From: CAMDBL01 sp964498125
GTDB taxonomy: Bacteria; Pseudomonadota; Alphaproteobacteria; Rhizobiales; Hyphomicrobiaceae
DNA length: 20,340 bases
Direction: 5' to 3'
Assembly (NCBI GenBank): GCA_964498125.1
Contig: CAZCGE010000125.1
Coordinates: 1 to 20,340 of the forward strand
Made by a program: the position numbers and the translations under genes. The notes below the pieces were generated by a model. That model worked only from the letters and a program-made list of their open reading frames with translations. It was not told the origin of the DNA and did not search any database. Within the stretch, counting starts at the first letter, position 1. Each line of letters starts with the position of its first letter. Shown in pieces: positions 7,747-15,189 of this stretch.

Positions 7747-8891
7747 CCGTCGCGCCCCTGCGCATCGTGAGCGTGGTCGGCGCTCGCCCGAATTTCATGA
7801 AGGTCGCGCCGATCGCCAAGGTTCTGGCGCACCGGCCGAACCGTTTTCAGCACCTGCTGGTTCACACCGGCCAGCACTATGACGCGTTGATGAGTGGCGC
7901 ATTTTTCAACGTGCTCGGCCTAACCGCTCCCGACGTCAATCTGGAGGTCAGGTCCGGCAGCCACGCCGAGCAGACCGGCACGACGATGCTCAGGCTCGAG
8001 CCGGTGCTCGTCGACTACCGCCCGGATCTGGTGATCGTCGTCGGCGACGTCAACGCGACGCTGGCGGCGGCGTTGACGGCCAAGAAGCTGGGCTTGCGGG
8101 TCGCCCATGTCGAGGCCGGCCTGCGCTCGGGTGATTGGTCGATGCCGGAGGAGATCAACAGGCGCGCCACCGACGCCATTTCAGACGACCTGTTCACCAC
8201 CGACCGCTTCGCCAATGCCAATTTGCGGGCCGAGGGCGTCAGCGACGATCGCATCCATTTCGTCGGCAATGTCATGATCGACACTCTGCAGGCGCATCTG
8301 CCGGCCGCGGAAGCGCTGCGCTTTCCCGAGTCTCTCGGATTGGCGCCGGCCGGTTATGCGACGATGACACTGCATCGGCCTGGCAACGTCGAGGACCGCG
8401 GCAAGCTCGCCGAGATCCTGGACAGCATCATCGCCGGCGTCGGCGACCTCCCCGTGGTGTTTCCCTGCCATCCGCGCACCCGCGCACGCATCGGCGCGTT
8501 TGGGCTGGAGAACCGCTTTGCCGCCGCGCCGGGCCAGCCTGGCATCTGGTGCACGGAGCCCATCGGCTATCTCGAGTGTCTCGGCCTCAATCGCCATGCC
8601 CGCGCGGTGCTGACGGACAGCGGCGGGCTGCAGGAGGAGGCGACGGTCCTCGGCGTGCCGTGCGTGACGCTGCGCGAGAACACGGAACGGCCGATCACCC
8701 TCGTCGAGGGCACCAACCATCTGGCCGGCACCAGCGGCGCGGGTATCGAAGCGGTGATCAAGCAGGTGCTGGGCGCGCCCTTAGCACCGCCACGAACGCC
8801 GCCGCTGTGGGATGGCAAGGCCGCCGAACGGATCGTCGCGCGCATCGACCAGTCATTCCCAGCACGGATGGGGTCAGACCCTCGGGTCTGA
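7743..8891 (+). CDS. wecB: UDP-N-acetylglucosamine 2-epimerase (non-hydrolysing)
   Basis: This 382-residue enzyme interconverts UDP-GlcNAc and UDP-ManNAc, or acts on a related UDP-aminosugar, for surface polysaccharide synthesis. Family motifs are complete: VGARPNFMKVAPI at 12-24, HTGQHYD at 41-47, GDVNA with D102, AHVEAGLRSGDWSMPEEINR at 121-140 with the conserved acidic residues, VGNVMIDTL near 174-182, LHRPGNVED with H211, and LTDSGGLQEEA plus REN-x-ERP for UDP binding. ATG 7743 overlaps the glycosyltransferase stop by 4 nt. The last seven residues (MGSDPRV) and the stop codon TGA 8889-8891 are encoded by a perfect palindromic repeat, so the natural C-terminus has been replaced or extended by repeat insertion. 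Confidence 0.95.
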   Translation: MTVAPLRIVSVVGARPNFMKVAPIAKVLAHRPNRFQHLLVHTGQHYDALMSGAFFNVLGLTAPDVNLEVRSGSHAEQTGTTMLRLEPVLVDYRPDLVIVVGDVNATLAAALTAKKLGLRVAHVEAGLRSGDWSMPEEINRRATDAISDDLFTTDRFANANLRAEGVSDDRIHFVGNVMIDTLQAHLPAAEALRFPESLGLAPAGYATMTLHRPGNVEDRGKLAEILDSIIAGVGDLPVVFPCHPRTRARIGAFGLENRFAAAPGQPGIWCTEPIGYLECLGLNRHARAVLTDSGGLQEEATVLGVPCVTLRENTERPITLVEGTNHLAGTSGAGIEAVIKQVLGAPLAPPRTPPLWDGKAAERIVARIDQSFPARMGSDPRV

Positions 8892-8895
8892 CCCC
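8870..8895. repeat. Perfect 12-bp inverted repeat, GGGGTCAGACCC type
   Basis: GGGGTCAGACCC (8870-8881) and GGGTCTGACCCC (8884-8895) pair perfectly over 12 bp with a 2-nt spacer. The element overlaps the 3' end of wecB and provides its stop codon. The right arm equals the right outer arm at 271-282. It could also act as a transcript-end hairpin, but no T run follows. Confidence 0.9.
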
Positions 8896-9443
8896 TTGTG
8901 GTCCAATTCCTCTCTACACACCGCCGACCGGGCGGCGATTTCTCGTGGCAAACGTCGTATTCCCGAAGGGAAGGAGCGGCGCCGTCCGCCTCTGGCAGGG
9001 AAAACAGTGGGCCAGCAGAATTCCGAACATAGGAATACCCCGGCAAGGCCAGATCTAGCATCCGCATGGACAATCACAAGGATGTCGGCAGATGCGAGAC
9101 AGCAAACTGCTGGGGATTCCTACCGTGGTCTTTGGTCGTTCACCCGGTGGCGACGCACACAACGCACACGCTACTCAGAACACTTGCTATCGGGTAAATG
9201 TAGATTAACCCAGCACCTTCAACGGGTCATCTTAATTCGATGTCTGCTTATTCTTAGCTGTGGATAAATGGTCGGGATTGCTTGCTCTGGAGCCAAACAT
9301 TCAAATGACTTCGCGCGCTGATTTGGTCGCATTGGCAACCCGAAAATGGCCGGCGCAGACACTGGCATAGACGCGAGCCAGGCTGGACCTGCCGGTGCAT
9401 CCTCGCGACCACCGCGCGCTGCGGCTCCATCCAGCTAAGCTGT
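8896..9443. other. Gene-free interval with an AT-richer patch
   Basis: No reading frame here resembles a protein family and none has a convincing start. A GC-rich inverted repeat (CCGCC/GGCGG, about 8921-8935) lies soon after wecB without a clear T tract. From about 9176 to 9290 the composition turns AT-richer than the surrounding DNA, with segments such as ATGTAGATTAACCC and CTTATTCTTAGC. The interval joins a plus-strand glycan cassette to the 3' end of the minus-strand moeB. A decayed remnant of acquired DNA is the simplest reading. Confidence 0.5.
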
Positions 9444-10280
9444 TCATTGCGCGACACAAAATTTGCCCGCGGCAGCCGCAGTGTGCAGCGACAAATCGGT
9501 GATCGTCGCGGCCTGGCCGGTGAGCGGATTTTCGCTGTCCCAGGCATAGCGCATGGTCTCGAAACGCGTGGCCAGCGCATCGTAGATCAGCAGCCGGCCG
9601 GCGAGGCTGTCGCCCAGCCCTAGAATTTCCTTGAGAACCTCGGTCGCCTGCAGCGTGCCGACAACACCGACGACGGAACCCAGCACGCCAACCTCCGAGC
9701 AATTGGCAACAGTGCCGGGTGGTGGCGCCGCTGGGAACAGGCACCGGTAGGTCGGCCATGGCTGGCCGTCGGGCGTGCGCTCATGCGGCTTGAAGGTCGA
9801 AAGGTAGCCGTCGAAGGGCCCAACGGCGGCGAACACCAGCGTCTTGCGCGCCAGGCAGCAGGCATCCGACACCAGGTAGCGGGTGGCGAAGTTGTCCGAG
9901 CCATCGGCGACGATGTCGTAGCGGCCGATGATATCGAGGGCGTTGCCGGCTGTCAGCCGCATTGGCCAGACTTCGACGGCGACGTGCGGGTTGACACGGG
10001 CCAGCGTTGCCTTGGCGCTGTCGACCTTGACGGACCCGATCCGCGCGGTCTCATGCACAATCTGGCGCTGCAGATTATCGAGGCTAACGGTGTCATCGTC
10101 GATGATGCCGAGCGTGCCGACGCCGGCGGCCGCCAGATACATCAGCACCGGCGAGCCGAGCCCGCCCGCCCCCACCACCAGCACGCGCGCCGCCTTGAGC
10201 GCCTGCTGCCCCTGTCCGCCCACTTCGCGCAGCACGAGGTGGCGCTTGTAGCGGTCGATCTCTTCAGGTGTGAGCTTCAT
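9444..10280 (-). CDS. moeB: HesA/MoeB/ThiF family adenylyltransferase
   Basis: This 278-residue E1-like enzyme adenylates the C-terminal glycine of a ubiquitin-fold sulfur carrier (MoaD or ThiS) for molybdopterin or thiamine synthesis. It begins MKLTPEEIDRYKRHLVLREV, then GAGGLGSP at 37-44 (ATP loop), DDDTVSLDNLQRQ at 61-73, and DGSDNFATRY near 127-135. The conserved cysteine stands in GTVANCSEVGVLG (Cys194). The zinc-binding CxxC pairs of E. coli MoeB are missing: the first position reads PTYRCLF instead of CYRC, and no CxxC occurs near the C-terminus. It is read from ATG 10280 with only a weak ribosome site and lies 74 bp after aat on the same strand. ThiF and MoeB cannot be separated with certainty from sequence alone. 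Confidence 0.9.
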   Translation of the reverse strand: MKLTPEEIDRYKRHLVLREVGGQGQQALKAARVLVVGAGGLGSPVLMYLAAAGVGTLGIIDDDTVSLDNLQRQIVHETARIGSVKVDSAKATLARVNPHVAVEVWPMRLTAGNALDIIGRYDIVADGSDNFATRYLVSDACCLARKTLVFAAVGPFDGYLSTFKPHERTPDGQPWPTYRCLFPAAPPPGTVANCSEVGVLGSVVGVVGTLQATEVLKEILGLGDSLAGRLLIYDALATRFETMRYAWDSENPLTGQAATITDLSLHTAAAAGKFCVAQ

Positions 10281-10336
10281 GTCGGCAATGGTAGGCGGTG
10301 ACAGGGCTGGCGTAAACCATTGCGCGGAGCATTCCG

Positions 10337-10354
10337 GGGCGGGCATGCCGGCCC
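10337..10354. repeat. Near-palindrome between aat and moeB
   Basis: GGGC (10337-10340) and GCCC (10351-10354) enclose the perfect palindrome GGCATGCC (10342-10349), with one G-G mismatch. It directly follows the aat stop codon on the minus strand. No T run follows in that direction, so it is a possible hairpin at the transcript end rather than a clear terminator. Confidence 0.4.
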
Positions 10355-11050
10355 TTACGCAATGCGCGCGGCAGTGGCCAGCACCTGCAACACTGACTCC
10401 GCGGAGACATTCGCCGCCAGACGGTTGAAGTCGGCCTTGATCGGCAGCGCCGCCTCGAGCCGGCGGTGGAACTCCCGGCGGTCTATTTCGATCGTACCGA
10501 ACTGGCGCAGGTGATCGGTGACAAATTGCGTGTCGAGCAAGCGAAACCCGCCATGTAACAGGCGCGCGCAAAGGTGGACGAGCGCGATCTTGGAGGCATC
10601 GCGCGTATTGGAGAACATGCTCTCGCCGAAGAACGCACCGCCGAGCGCGACGCCGTAGAGGCCGCCGGCGATCCGGCCATTAGCCCACACCTCGACCGTA
10701 TGGCAGTTCTGCATGTCGAACAGGTCGCGGTAGAGCCTGTGAATGCGCTTATTGATCCAGGTCGAGCGCCGGCCGGGCCGGGCATCGGCGCAGCCCGAGA
10801 TCACGCGGTCGAAATCATAATCGATGCGCACGTCGACCGCGGCCAAACGCAGCGTGCGGGCCAGCCGTCGGGGCACGTGAATGGCATCCAGGGGCAGGAT
10901 GCCGCGCTCTTGCGGCTCGATCCAATACAGCGCCGGATCGTCGGCGCTTTCGGCCATGGGAAAGATGCCGCAACTGTAGGCCTTGAGCAGGACCTGCGGC
11001 GTAATCTCGGTGTTGACGTCGTCGCGCGCCGCCATGGCAGCCGTGGCCAT
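10355..11050 (-). CDS. aat: Leucyl/phenylalanyl-tRNA--protein transferase
   Basis: The enzyme moves Leu or Phe from its aminoacyl-tRNA to the N-terminal Arg or Lys of proteins, marking them for ClpAP under the N-end rule. The 231-residue reading contains ITPQVLLKAYSCGIFPMAE at 16-34, WIEPQERGILPL at 43-54, GLYGVALGGAFFGESMFS at 130-147 and LLDTQFVTDHLRQFG at 171-185, the core of the family. FPMAE instead of FPWF is the form I associate with Alphaproteobacteria. The start is uncertain: ATG 11050 and ATG 11035 are both in frame, and an ATG at 11092 would add unconserved residues. No good ribosome site decides between them. The gene lies between quinone oxidoreductase and moeB on the same strand. 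Confidence 0.92.
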   Translation of the reverse strand: MATAAMAARDDVNTEITPQVLLKAYSCGIFPMAESADDPALYWIEPQERGILPLDAIHVPRRLARTLRLAAVDVRIDYDFDRVISGCADARPGRRSTWINKRIHRLYRDLFDMQNCHTVEVWANGRIAGGLYGVALGGAFFGESMFSNTRDASKIALVHLCARLLHGGFRLLDTQFVTDHLRQFGTIEIDRREFHRRLEAALPIKADFNRLAANVSAESVLQVLATAARIA

Positions 11051-11119
11051 CCTGATCTGTCGATGGCTGACGTTACGACAGCAGTGCGGCAAAGGCTAGG
11101 CGTTGTCGTGCCAGTCTTT

Positions 11120-11158
11120 CCGGCGCCGCCGTCCATGCCGATGGATCGGCGGCGCCGG
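11120..11158. repeat. Strong GC-rich stem-loop between qor and aat
   Basis: CCGGCGCCGCCG (11120-11131) pairs with CGGCGGCGCCGG (11147-11158) over 12 bp. The stem continues with TCCAT/ATGGA (11132-11136 and 11141-11145) after one bulged T at 11146, closing on a GCCG loop. It lies 10 nt after the qor stop on the minus strand. The U tract of a standard terminator is absent, so its role may be transcript-end protection or Rho-assisted termination. Confidence 0.7.
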
Positions 11159-11168
11159 CATGCGCAGC

Positions 11169-12143
11169 TCAGGGAATAAGAACGGTCGTCCCCGTCGTCT
11201 TGCGCGATTCCAGTTCGCTCTGCGCCTTGGCGGCGTCTTTCAGCGCGTAGGTCTGGTTGATCGGGATCTTGACCGCGCCTTTCTTGACCACATCGAACAG
11301 CTCGGCGGCGTTCTCGACCAGGTCGGCACGCTTGGCCGTGTAGGTATTCAGTGTCGGCCGCGTGGCGTAGAGCGAGCCTTTGGCCGCCAGCATGCCAAAG
11401 TCGAAGTTGGTGATCGGGCCGGACGCGTTGCCGAACGACACCCACAGGCCGTATGGCTTCAAGCAGTCGAGGGAGCCCGGATAGGTGTCCTTGCCGATCG
11501 AGTCGTAGGCCACGTCGCAGCCCTGGCCGCCGGTGATTTCCTTGACCCGCTTCACGAAATCCTCGGTCTTGGTGTTGATCACATGGGTCGCCCCGTGCGC
11601 CTTGGCGAGCTCCACCTTGTCGGCCGAGCCGACCGTGCCGATGATGGTGGCGCCGAGGTGCTTGGCCCACTGGCAGGCGATCAGGCCGACACCGCCGGCC
11701 GCCGCATGCAGCAGCATGACGGTGCCTGGAACCACGCGGTAGGTCTGGCGCAGCAGGTAGCGAACAGTCATGCCTTTCAGCATCATGGCTGCCGCCGTCT
11801 TGTCGTCGATGCCATCGGGGACCTTGACGACGCGCTCGGCCGGGATCAGCCGCTCCTCGCAGTAGCTGCCGATCGGGCTCGCATAGGCGATGCGGTCGCC
11901 GACCTTGAATTCGGTGACGCCGGCGCCAACCGCCAGCACTTCACCGGAAGCTTCGTTGCCGAGCACGAAGGGCAGGCTCGGCTGCTTGTAGAGACCGGTG
12001 CGCTGGTAGACGTCGACGAAATTCAAGCCGCAGGCCTTGTGCTTGATGCGCAGTTGTCCCTGACCGGGGGCGCCGATCTCGACCTGCTCCCATTGCATCA
12101 CCTCGGGGCCGCCGTACTGATGGGCTCTGATGGCGTGGACCAT
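11169..12143 (-). CDS. qor: NADPH:quinone oxidoreductase, zinc-free MDR family
   Basis: This 324-residue protein matches the Qor/QorA branch of the medium-chain dehydrogenase/reductase superfamily, whose members reduce quinones with NADPH in the cytoplasm. Seen in order are the N-terminal GroES-like domain with GLNFVDVYQRTGLY (39-52) and LPFVLGNEASGEV (57-69), then the Rossmann domain with the cofactor loop HAAAGGVGL at 146-154 and GTVGSADK at 169-176. The zinc cysteines of alcohol dehydrogenases are not present. ATG 12143 is preceded by GGGAG at a spacing of about 6 nt, a good ribosome site. The gene is divergent from the exported-protein gene at 12297 and followed by a strong hairpin. Confidence 0.93.
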   Translation of the reverse strand: MVHAIRAHQYGGPEVMQWEQVEIGAPGQGQLRIKHKACGLNFVDVYQRTGLYKQPSLPFVLGNEASGEVLAVGAGVTEFKVGDRIAYASPIGSYCEERLIPAERVVKVPDGIDDKTAAAMMLKGMTVRYLLRQTYRVVPGTVMLLHAAAGGVGLIACQWAKHLGATIIGTVGSADKVELAKAHGATHVINTKTEDFVKRVKEITGGQGCDVAYDSIGKDTYPGSLDCLKPYGLWVSFGNASGPITNFDFGMLAAKGSLYATRPTLNTYTAKRADLVENAAELFDVVKKGAVKIPINQTYALKDAAKAQSELESRKTTGTTVLIP

Positions 12144-12296
12144 GTCACTCTCCCTGATGTTAATTGGCTGATTATGGCGTTTCGTGGCGTCGGTGCCGCG
12201 TCCGAGGCAAGCGGGCCATGTACGGCGTCGATCGGCACCTTGACCCAGCCATGGGAGGCTTCTATTGGCTCCAGCTCAACGCGACAAGAGGCATCC

Positions 12297-12743
12297 ATGG
12301 GCGTGCTGCACGTGACAGGCCGAAACGCTGGGTTGCTGGTCCTGGCGATCGGCGCCGCCGGCTGCGCCTTCGCCCAATTGGACCAGTCCCCACCCGCCAC
12401 CGGCACGCAGTGCGTCGATGATAGCGCTGACTGCGTCGGCAAGCGCCAATCCGCGCTCAAGGGCATGATGGCCGACTCGAGCAAGGGTTGGGTCAAGGAA
12501 CCCGCCGACGCCAAGGCCTATGCATCCGGCGTTCGGCTGTTCGCCTGGCGTGGCAAGCGCAAGGACCTGACCTGCGATGAGCTGACCATCGGCCGGCGTG
12601 AGACAGATGGCGCCAGCGCCGTCCTCAAGGGGCCAACGGCAACCGGGCTCACCCCGGCACAGATCTCGCGCGGAACGATGCTGGCGGCCGAAGTTTCCCG
12701 TGAGCTGGCCGCCGAAATGGGCAAGCGCTGCAAGAAGGCGTGA
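12297..12743 (+). CDS. Small exported protein of unknown function
   Basis: I do not recognise a named family. The 148-residue product has a clear N-terminal export signal: a short basic start (MGVLHVTGRN), a hydrophobic core LLVLAIGAAG at 13-22, and a signal-peptidase site AFA|Q after residue 26. The cysteine in AAGC (residue 23) could alternatively be a lipoprotein site, but the -3 position is Ala rather than Leu. The mature part has four cysteines (about 39, 46, 93 and 145), suggesting two disulfides in the periplasm, and is rich in Lys and Ala. AAGAGG at 12286-12291 lies 5 nt before ATG 12297. The reading frame upstream to 11103 is antisense to qor and was left out. The dehydratase gene follows after 69 bp. 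Confidence 0.82.
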   Translation: MGVLHVTGRNAGLLVLAIGAAGCAFAQLDQSPPATGTQCVDDSADCVGKRQSALKGMMADSSKGWVKEPADAKAYASGVRLFAWRGKRKDLTCDELTIGRRETDGASAVLKGPTATGLTPAQISRGTMLAAEVSRELAAEMGKRCKKA

Positions 12744-12812
12744 GCACTCACGTCTTGATGTCGCCGAGCCAACCTTGCATTGTCCGCCAGTCGCAGTTGG
12801 AAGGACCCCGCC

Positions 12813-14342
12813 ATGCAGGACAAGCCCGCCGCCCCGCGCACGCTGCGGCTCAATGCCAACGACAGCGTCATCATCGCGGTCGACACGATCAACGTCGGCA
12901 CCAACATCGATGGCATCAAAACGACCATGCGCATTCCGCGCGGGCATAAGATGGCCACCGCCCGCATCGAGAAAGGGCAGCCGGTCTTGAAGTTCGGCCA
13001 GATCATTGGCTTTGCCACCGAGACGATCCTGCCCGGTACGCACATCCACACCCAGAACTGCGCCTTCGGCGAGTTCGACCGCGACTACCGCTTCGCCGAG
13101 GCCGCAAGGCCCGAGCCGCTGCTGCCGGAGGGCGAGCGCGCCACCTTCGAGGGTTTCCGCCGCGCCAACGGCAAAGCCGGCACGCGCAACTACATCGGCA
13201 TTCTGACCAGCGTCAACTGCTCGGCTTCGGTCGCCCGCTTCGTGGCGCTGGAGATCGAGCGTTCCGGCATTCTCAGCCAGTTTCCCAATGTCGATGGTGT
13301 CATTCCGCTGGTGCACGGCACCGGCTGCGCCATCGACCTGGAGGGCGAGGGCTACGAGCTGTTGAAACGCACGCAGTGGGGCTATGCCGGCAACCCCAAC
13401 ATGGGCGGCGTCATCATGGTCGGGCTCGGCTGCGAGGGCTTCCAGATCGGCCGTTTCATGGAGGCCTATGGCATCAAGGAGAGCGACACGTTCCGCACGT
13501 TCACGATCCAGGAAAGCGGCGGCACGAAGAAGACGGTGGCCGCCGGCGTCGAGGCCATCAAGACCATGCTGCCGGTCGTCAACCGCGCCAAGCGCGAGAC
13601 GCTGCCGGCCTCCGAATTGGTCCTGGCGCTACAGTGTGGCGGCTCGGACGGCTATTCCGGCATCACCGCCAATGTCGCGCTGGGCGCGGCCGTGGACATG
13701 CTGGTGCAGCACGGCGGCACCGCGGTGCTGTCGGAGACGCCCGAGATCTACGGCGCCGAGCATCTGCTCACCCGCCGCGCGCGGACCAGGGAGGTGGGCC
13801 AGAAGCTGGTCGACATCATCGGCTGGTGGCAGGACTATTGCGCCAAGAATAACGGCTCGATGGACAACAACCCGAGCCCCGGCAACAAGCTCGGCGGCTT
13901 GACCACCATCCTGGAGAAATCACTGGGTGCGGCCGCCAAGGGCGGCACCACCACGCTCGAGGCGGTCTACCGCTACGCCGAGCCGGTCACCGCCAAAGGC
14001 TTCGTCTACATGGATACGCCCGGCTACGATCCGGTGGCGGCCACCGGCCAGGTGGCGGGCGGTTGCAACATGCTGTGCTTCACCACCGGACGCGGCTCGG
14101 CCTATGGCTGCAAGCCGACCCCGTCGATCAAACTTGCCACCAACACCGACATCTACCACCGCATGATCGACGACATGGACATCAACTGCGGCGACGTTCT
14201 CGACGGCGTCTCGATCGAGGCCAAGGGTCGCGAGATTTTCGAGGCGGTATTGCGCGTCGCCTCGGGGGAGAAATCGAAGTCCGAGCAGCTGGGCTACGGC
14301 GATGCCGAGTTCGTGCCCTGGCAGGTCGGCGCGGTCATGTAG
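12813..14342 (+). CDS. UxaA-family altronate/galactarate dehydratase
   Basis: This 509-residue protein has the full UxaA-family plan: an N-terminal SAF-like domain (about residues 10-95, with GTHIHTQNCAF at 75-85) and a large dehydratase domain with NYIGILTSVNCSASV at 126-140, VHGTGCAID at 168-175, LGCEGFQ at 205-211, ALQCGGSDGYSGITAN at 272-287 and GRGSAYGCKPTPSIK at 427-441. Members remove water from altronate or galactarate to give 2-keto-3-deoxy acids. Which substrate is used here cannot be told from sequence. AAGGA at 12801-12805 with 7 nt to ATG 12813 sets the start. Codons 387-399 (YRYAEPVTAKGFV) lie in the segment that recurs as a fragment at 15233-15272. Confidence 0.93.
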   Translation: MQDKPAAPRTLRLNANDSVIIAVDTINVGTNIDGIKTTMRIPRGHKMATARIEKGQPVLKFGQIIGFATETILPGTHIHTQNCAFGEFDRDYRFAEAARPEPLLPEGERATFEGFRRANGKAGTRNYIGILTSVNCSASVARFVALEIERSGILSQFPNVDGVIPLVHGTGCAIDLEGEGYELLKRTQWGYAGNPNMGGVIMVGLGCEGFQIGRFMEAYGIKESDTFRTFTIQESGGTKKTVAAGVEAIKTMLPVVNRAKRETLPASELVLALQCGGSDGYSGITANVALGAAVDMLVQHGGTAVLSETPEIYGAEHLLTRRARTREVGQKLVDIIGWWQDYCAKNNGSMDNNPSPGNKLGGLTTILEKSLGAAAKGGTTTLEAVYRYAEPVTAKGFVYMDTPGYDPVAATGQVAGGCNMLCFTTGRGSAYGCKPTPSIKLATNTDIYHRMIDDMDINCGDVLDGVSIEAKGREIFEAVLRVASGEKSKSEQLGYGDAEFVPWQVGAVM

Positions 14343-14360
14343 CGCGAGAGTATCGCCGCA

Positions 14361-14401
14361 CATGCAGCCCAGATCGAGGTCGGCGAGGCCGACGGCATTT
14401 G
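14361..14401 (+). repeat. Truncated 41-bp copy of the gene at 15501
   Basis: Bases 14361-14401 match 15579-15619, inside the unknown gene, at 40 of 41 positions (G at 14379 against A at 15597). The likeness stops sharply on both sides. It starts 19 bp after the dehydratase stop and encodes the same residues (HAAQIE.GEADGI) without a start codon or continuation. It is a fragment, not a gene. Confidence 0.85.
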
Positions 14402-14471
14402 TTGGTCAAGTTCGGCAACTCTGCTGGGACTCCGCGGCCGGAGCCCACGACGACGCGCACGCGGACAGGCG

Positions 14472-14500
14472 TTGACAAATCGATCTGTCGTGCATATGTA
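14472..14500 (+). promoter_or_regulatory. Promoter with overlapping palindromic operator
   Basis: A perfect -35 box TTGACA (14472-14477) stands 17 bp before TATGTA (14495-14500), 31 bp upstream of the antitoxin ATG. The palindrome GACAAATCGATCTGTC (14474-14489) overlaps the -35 box and pairs at seven of eight positions. Ribbon-helix-helix antitoxins usually repress their own promoter by binding such sites, so this is a plausible operator for the protein encoded at 14532. Confidence 0.55.
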
Positions 14501-14531
14501 AGACACCCCTCGTTCGCCAGGACTATGTCCG

Positions 14532-14789
14532 ATGCCGACCGTCACCATCCGCCTCGATGAAGAAACCGACACCCGACTGAAGCGCCGCCTGGCGCGCAGT
14601 GGCGAGACCCTGTCCGAGTTCATCCGCGAAGCCGTCACCAAGCATCTGGACGCCAAGCCCCGCGTTGAAACGCGGCTGGCGTCCCTGACGCGCGTCCTGG
14701 AGAAAGTCGGCGACACGGGCGAAACCGACCTGTCGACGACCTACAAGACGCGCATCCAAAAGAGGCTCCTTGCCAGACATCGTCGTTGA
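14532..14789 (+). CDS. Ribbon-helix-helix (CopG-type) antitoxin
   Basis: This 85-residue protein starts PTVTIRLDEETDTRLKRRLARSGETLSEFIREAVTKHL, the beta-strand plus two helices of a ribbon-helix-helix DNA-binding domain (about 1-45). The charged C-terminal tail (46-85, many Arg, Lys and Thr) is where such antitoxins wrap around the toxin. It is followed, with 20 bp overlap, by a PIN-domain gene, the common VapB-VapC arrangement. ATG 14532 has AGGA at 14519-14522 upstream. The promoter and palindrome at 14472-14500 fit autorepression. The Met-Pro-Thr start is compact and agrees with RHH proteins that begin directly with the DNA-contacting strand. Confidence 0.88.
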   Translation: MPTVTIRLDEETDTRLKRRLARSGETLSEFIREAVTKHLDAKPRVETRLASLTRVLEKVGDTGETDLSTTYKTRIQKRLLARHRR

Positions 14790-15189
14790 TGCCGGCCCCC
14801 TGATCGCGCTGTTCAAGCCATCCGACCGGCACCACAAGGCCGCGATGGCGTTCTTGGGCCGGTCCGAGTCGGCAACGCTCATCACCAACCTGCTTGTCGT
14901 CGGCGAAGTCGCGGCCATGCTCAGTGGCAAACACACCGATCTCGTCGAATGCCTGAACTGGGTTCTGGAAAACGTCGAGATCGACTCGAGCGCCGGATTG
15001 GACCTGCCCAGGTCCATAGCGATCGTGCGGAAGTACAAGGATTTGCCAGCCGACTTGGCCGATGCCTCGCTGGTTGCGCTGTGCGAGCGGCGCGGCACCA
15101 ATCTCGTGGCGTCGGTGGATCGGGACTTCGATATCTATCGGCTGCCGAAGAACAAGAAATTCGAGAACGTGTTCTTCGCGGCGAGCTAG
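14770..15189 (+). CDS. vapC: PIN-domain ribonuclease toxin, VapC type
   Basis: This 139-residue PIN-domain protein would be a Mg2+-dependent endoribonuclease held inactive by the upstream antitoxin. The acidic residues of the family are present: D7 in IVVDAGPLIAL, E46 in VVGEVAAML, D98 in DLADASLVAL, and D117/D119 in SVDRDFDIYRL. The start is TTG 14770, inside the last codons of the antitoxin gene, preceded by AGAGG at 14761-14765 with 4 nt spacing. No ATG lies near the N-terminus in this frame, and the product from TTG begins exactly where PIN proteins begin. Rare start codon plus gene overlap suggest low, coupled toxin synthesis. The exact PIN subgroup is not certain. Confidence 0.87.
   Translation: MPDIVVDAGPLIALFKPSDRHHKAAMAFLGRSESATLITNLLVVGEVAAMLSGKHTDLVECLNWVLENVEIDSSAGLDLPRSIAIVRKYKDLPADLADASLVALCERRGTNLVASVDRDFDIYRLPKNKKFENVFFAAS

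Noticed and set aside
8812..9267. Plus-strand frame beyond wecB
   Set aside because: It overlaps the wecB end out of frame, has no ribosome site and no recognisable sequence.
11103..12296. Open plus-strand frame joined to the exported protein
   Set aside because: It lies antisense to qor and shows no protein-family likeness. The real protein starts at 12297 with a ribosome site and a signal peptide.
12276..13316. 346-codon minus-strand frame
   Set aside because: It covers the exported protein and the 5' part of the dehydratase in antisense and has no family features.
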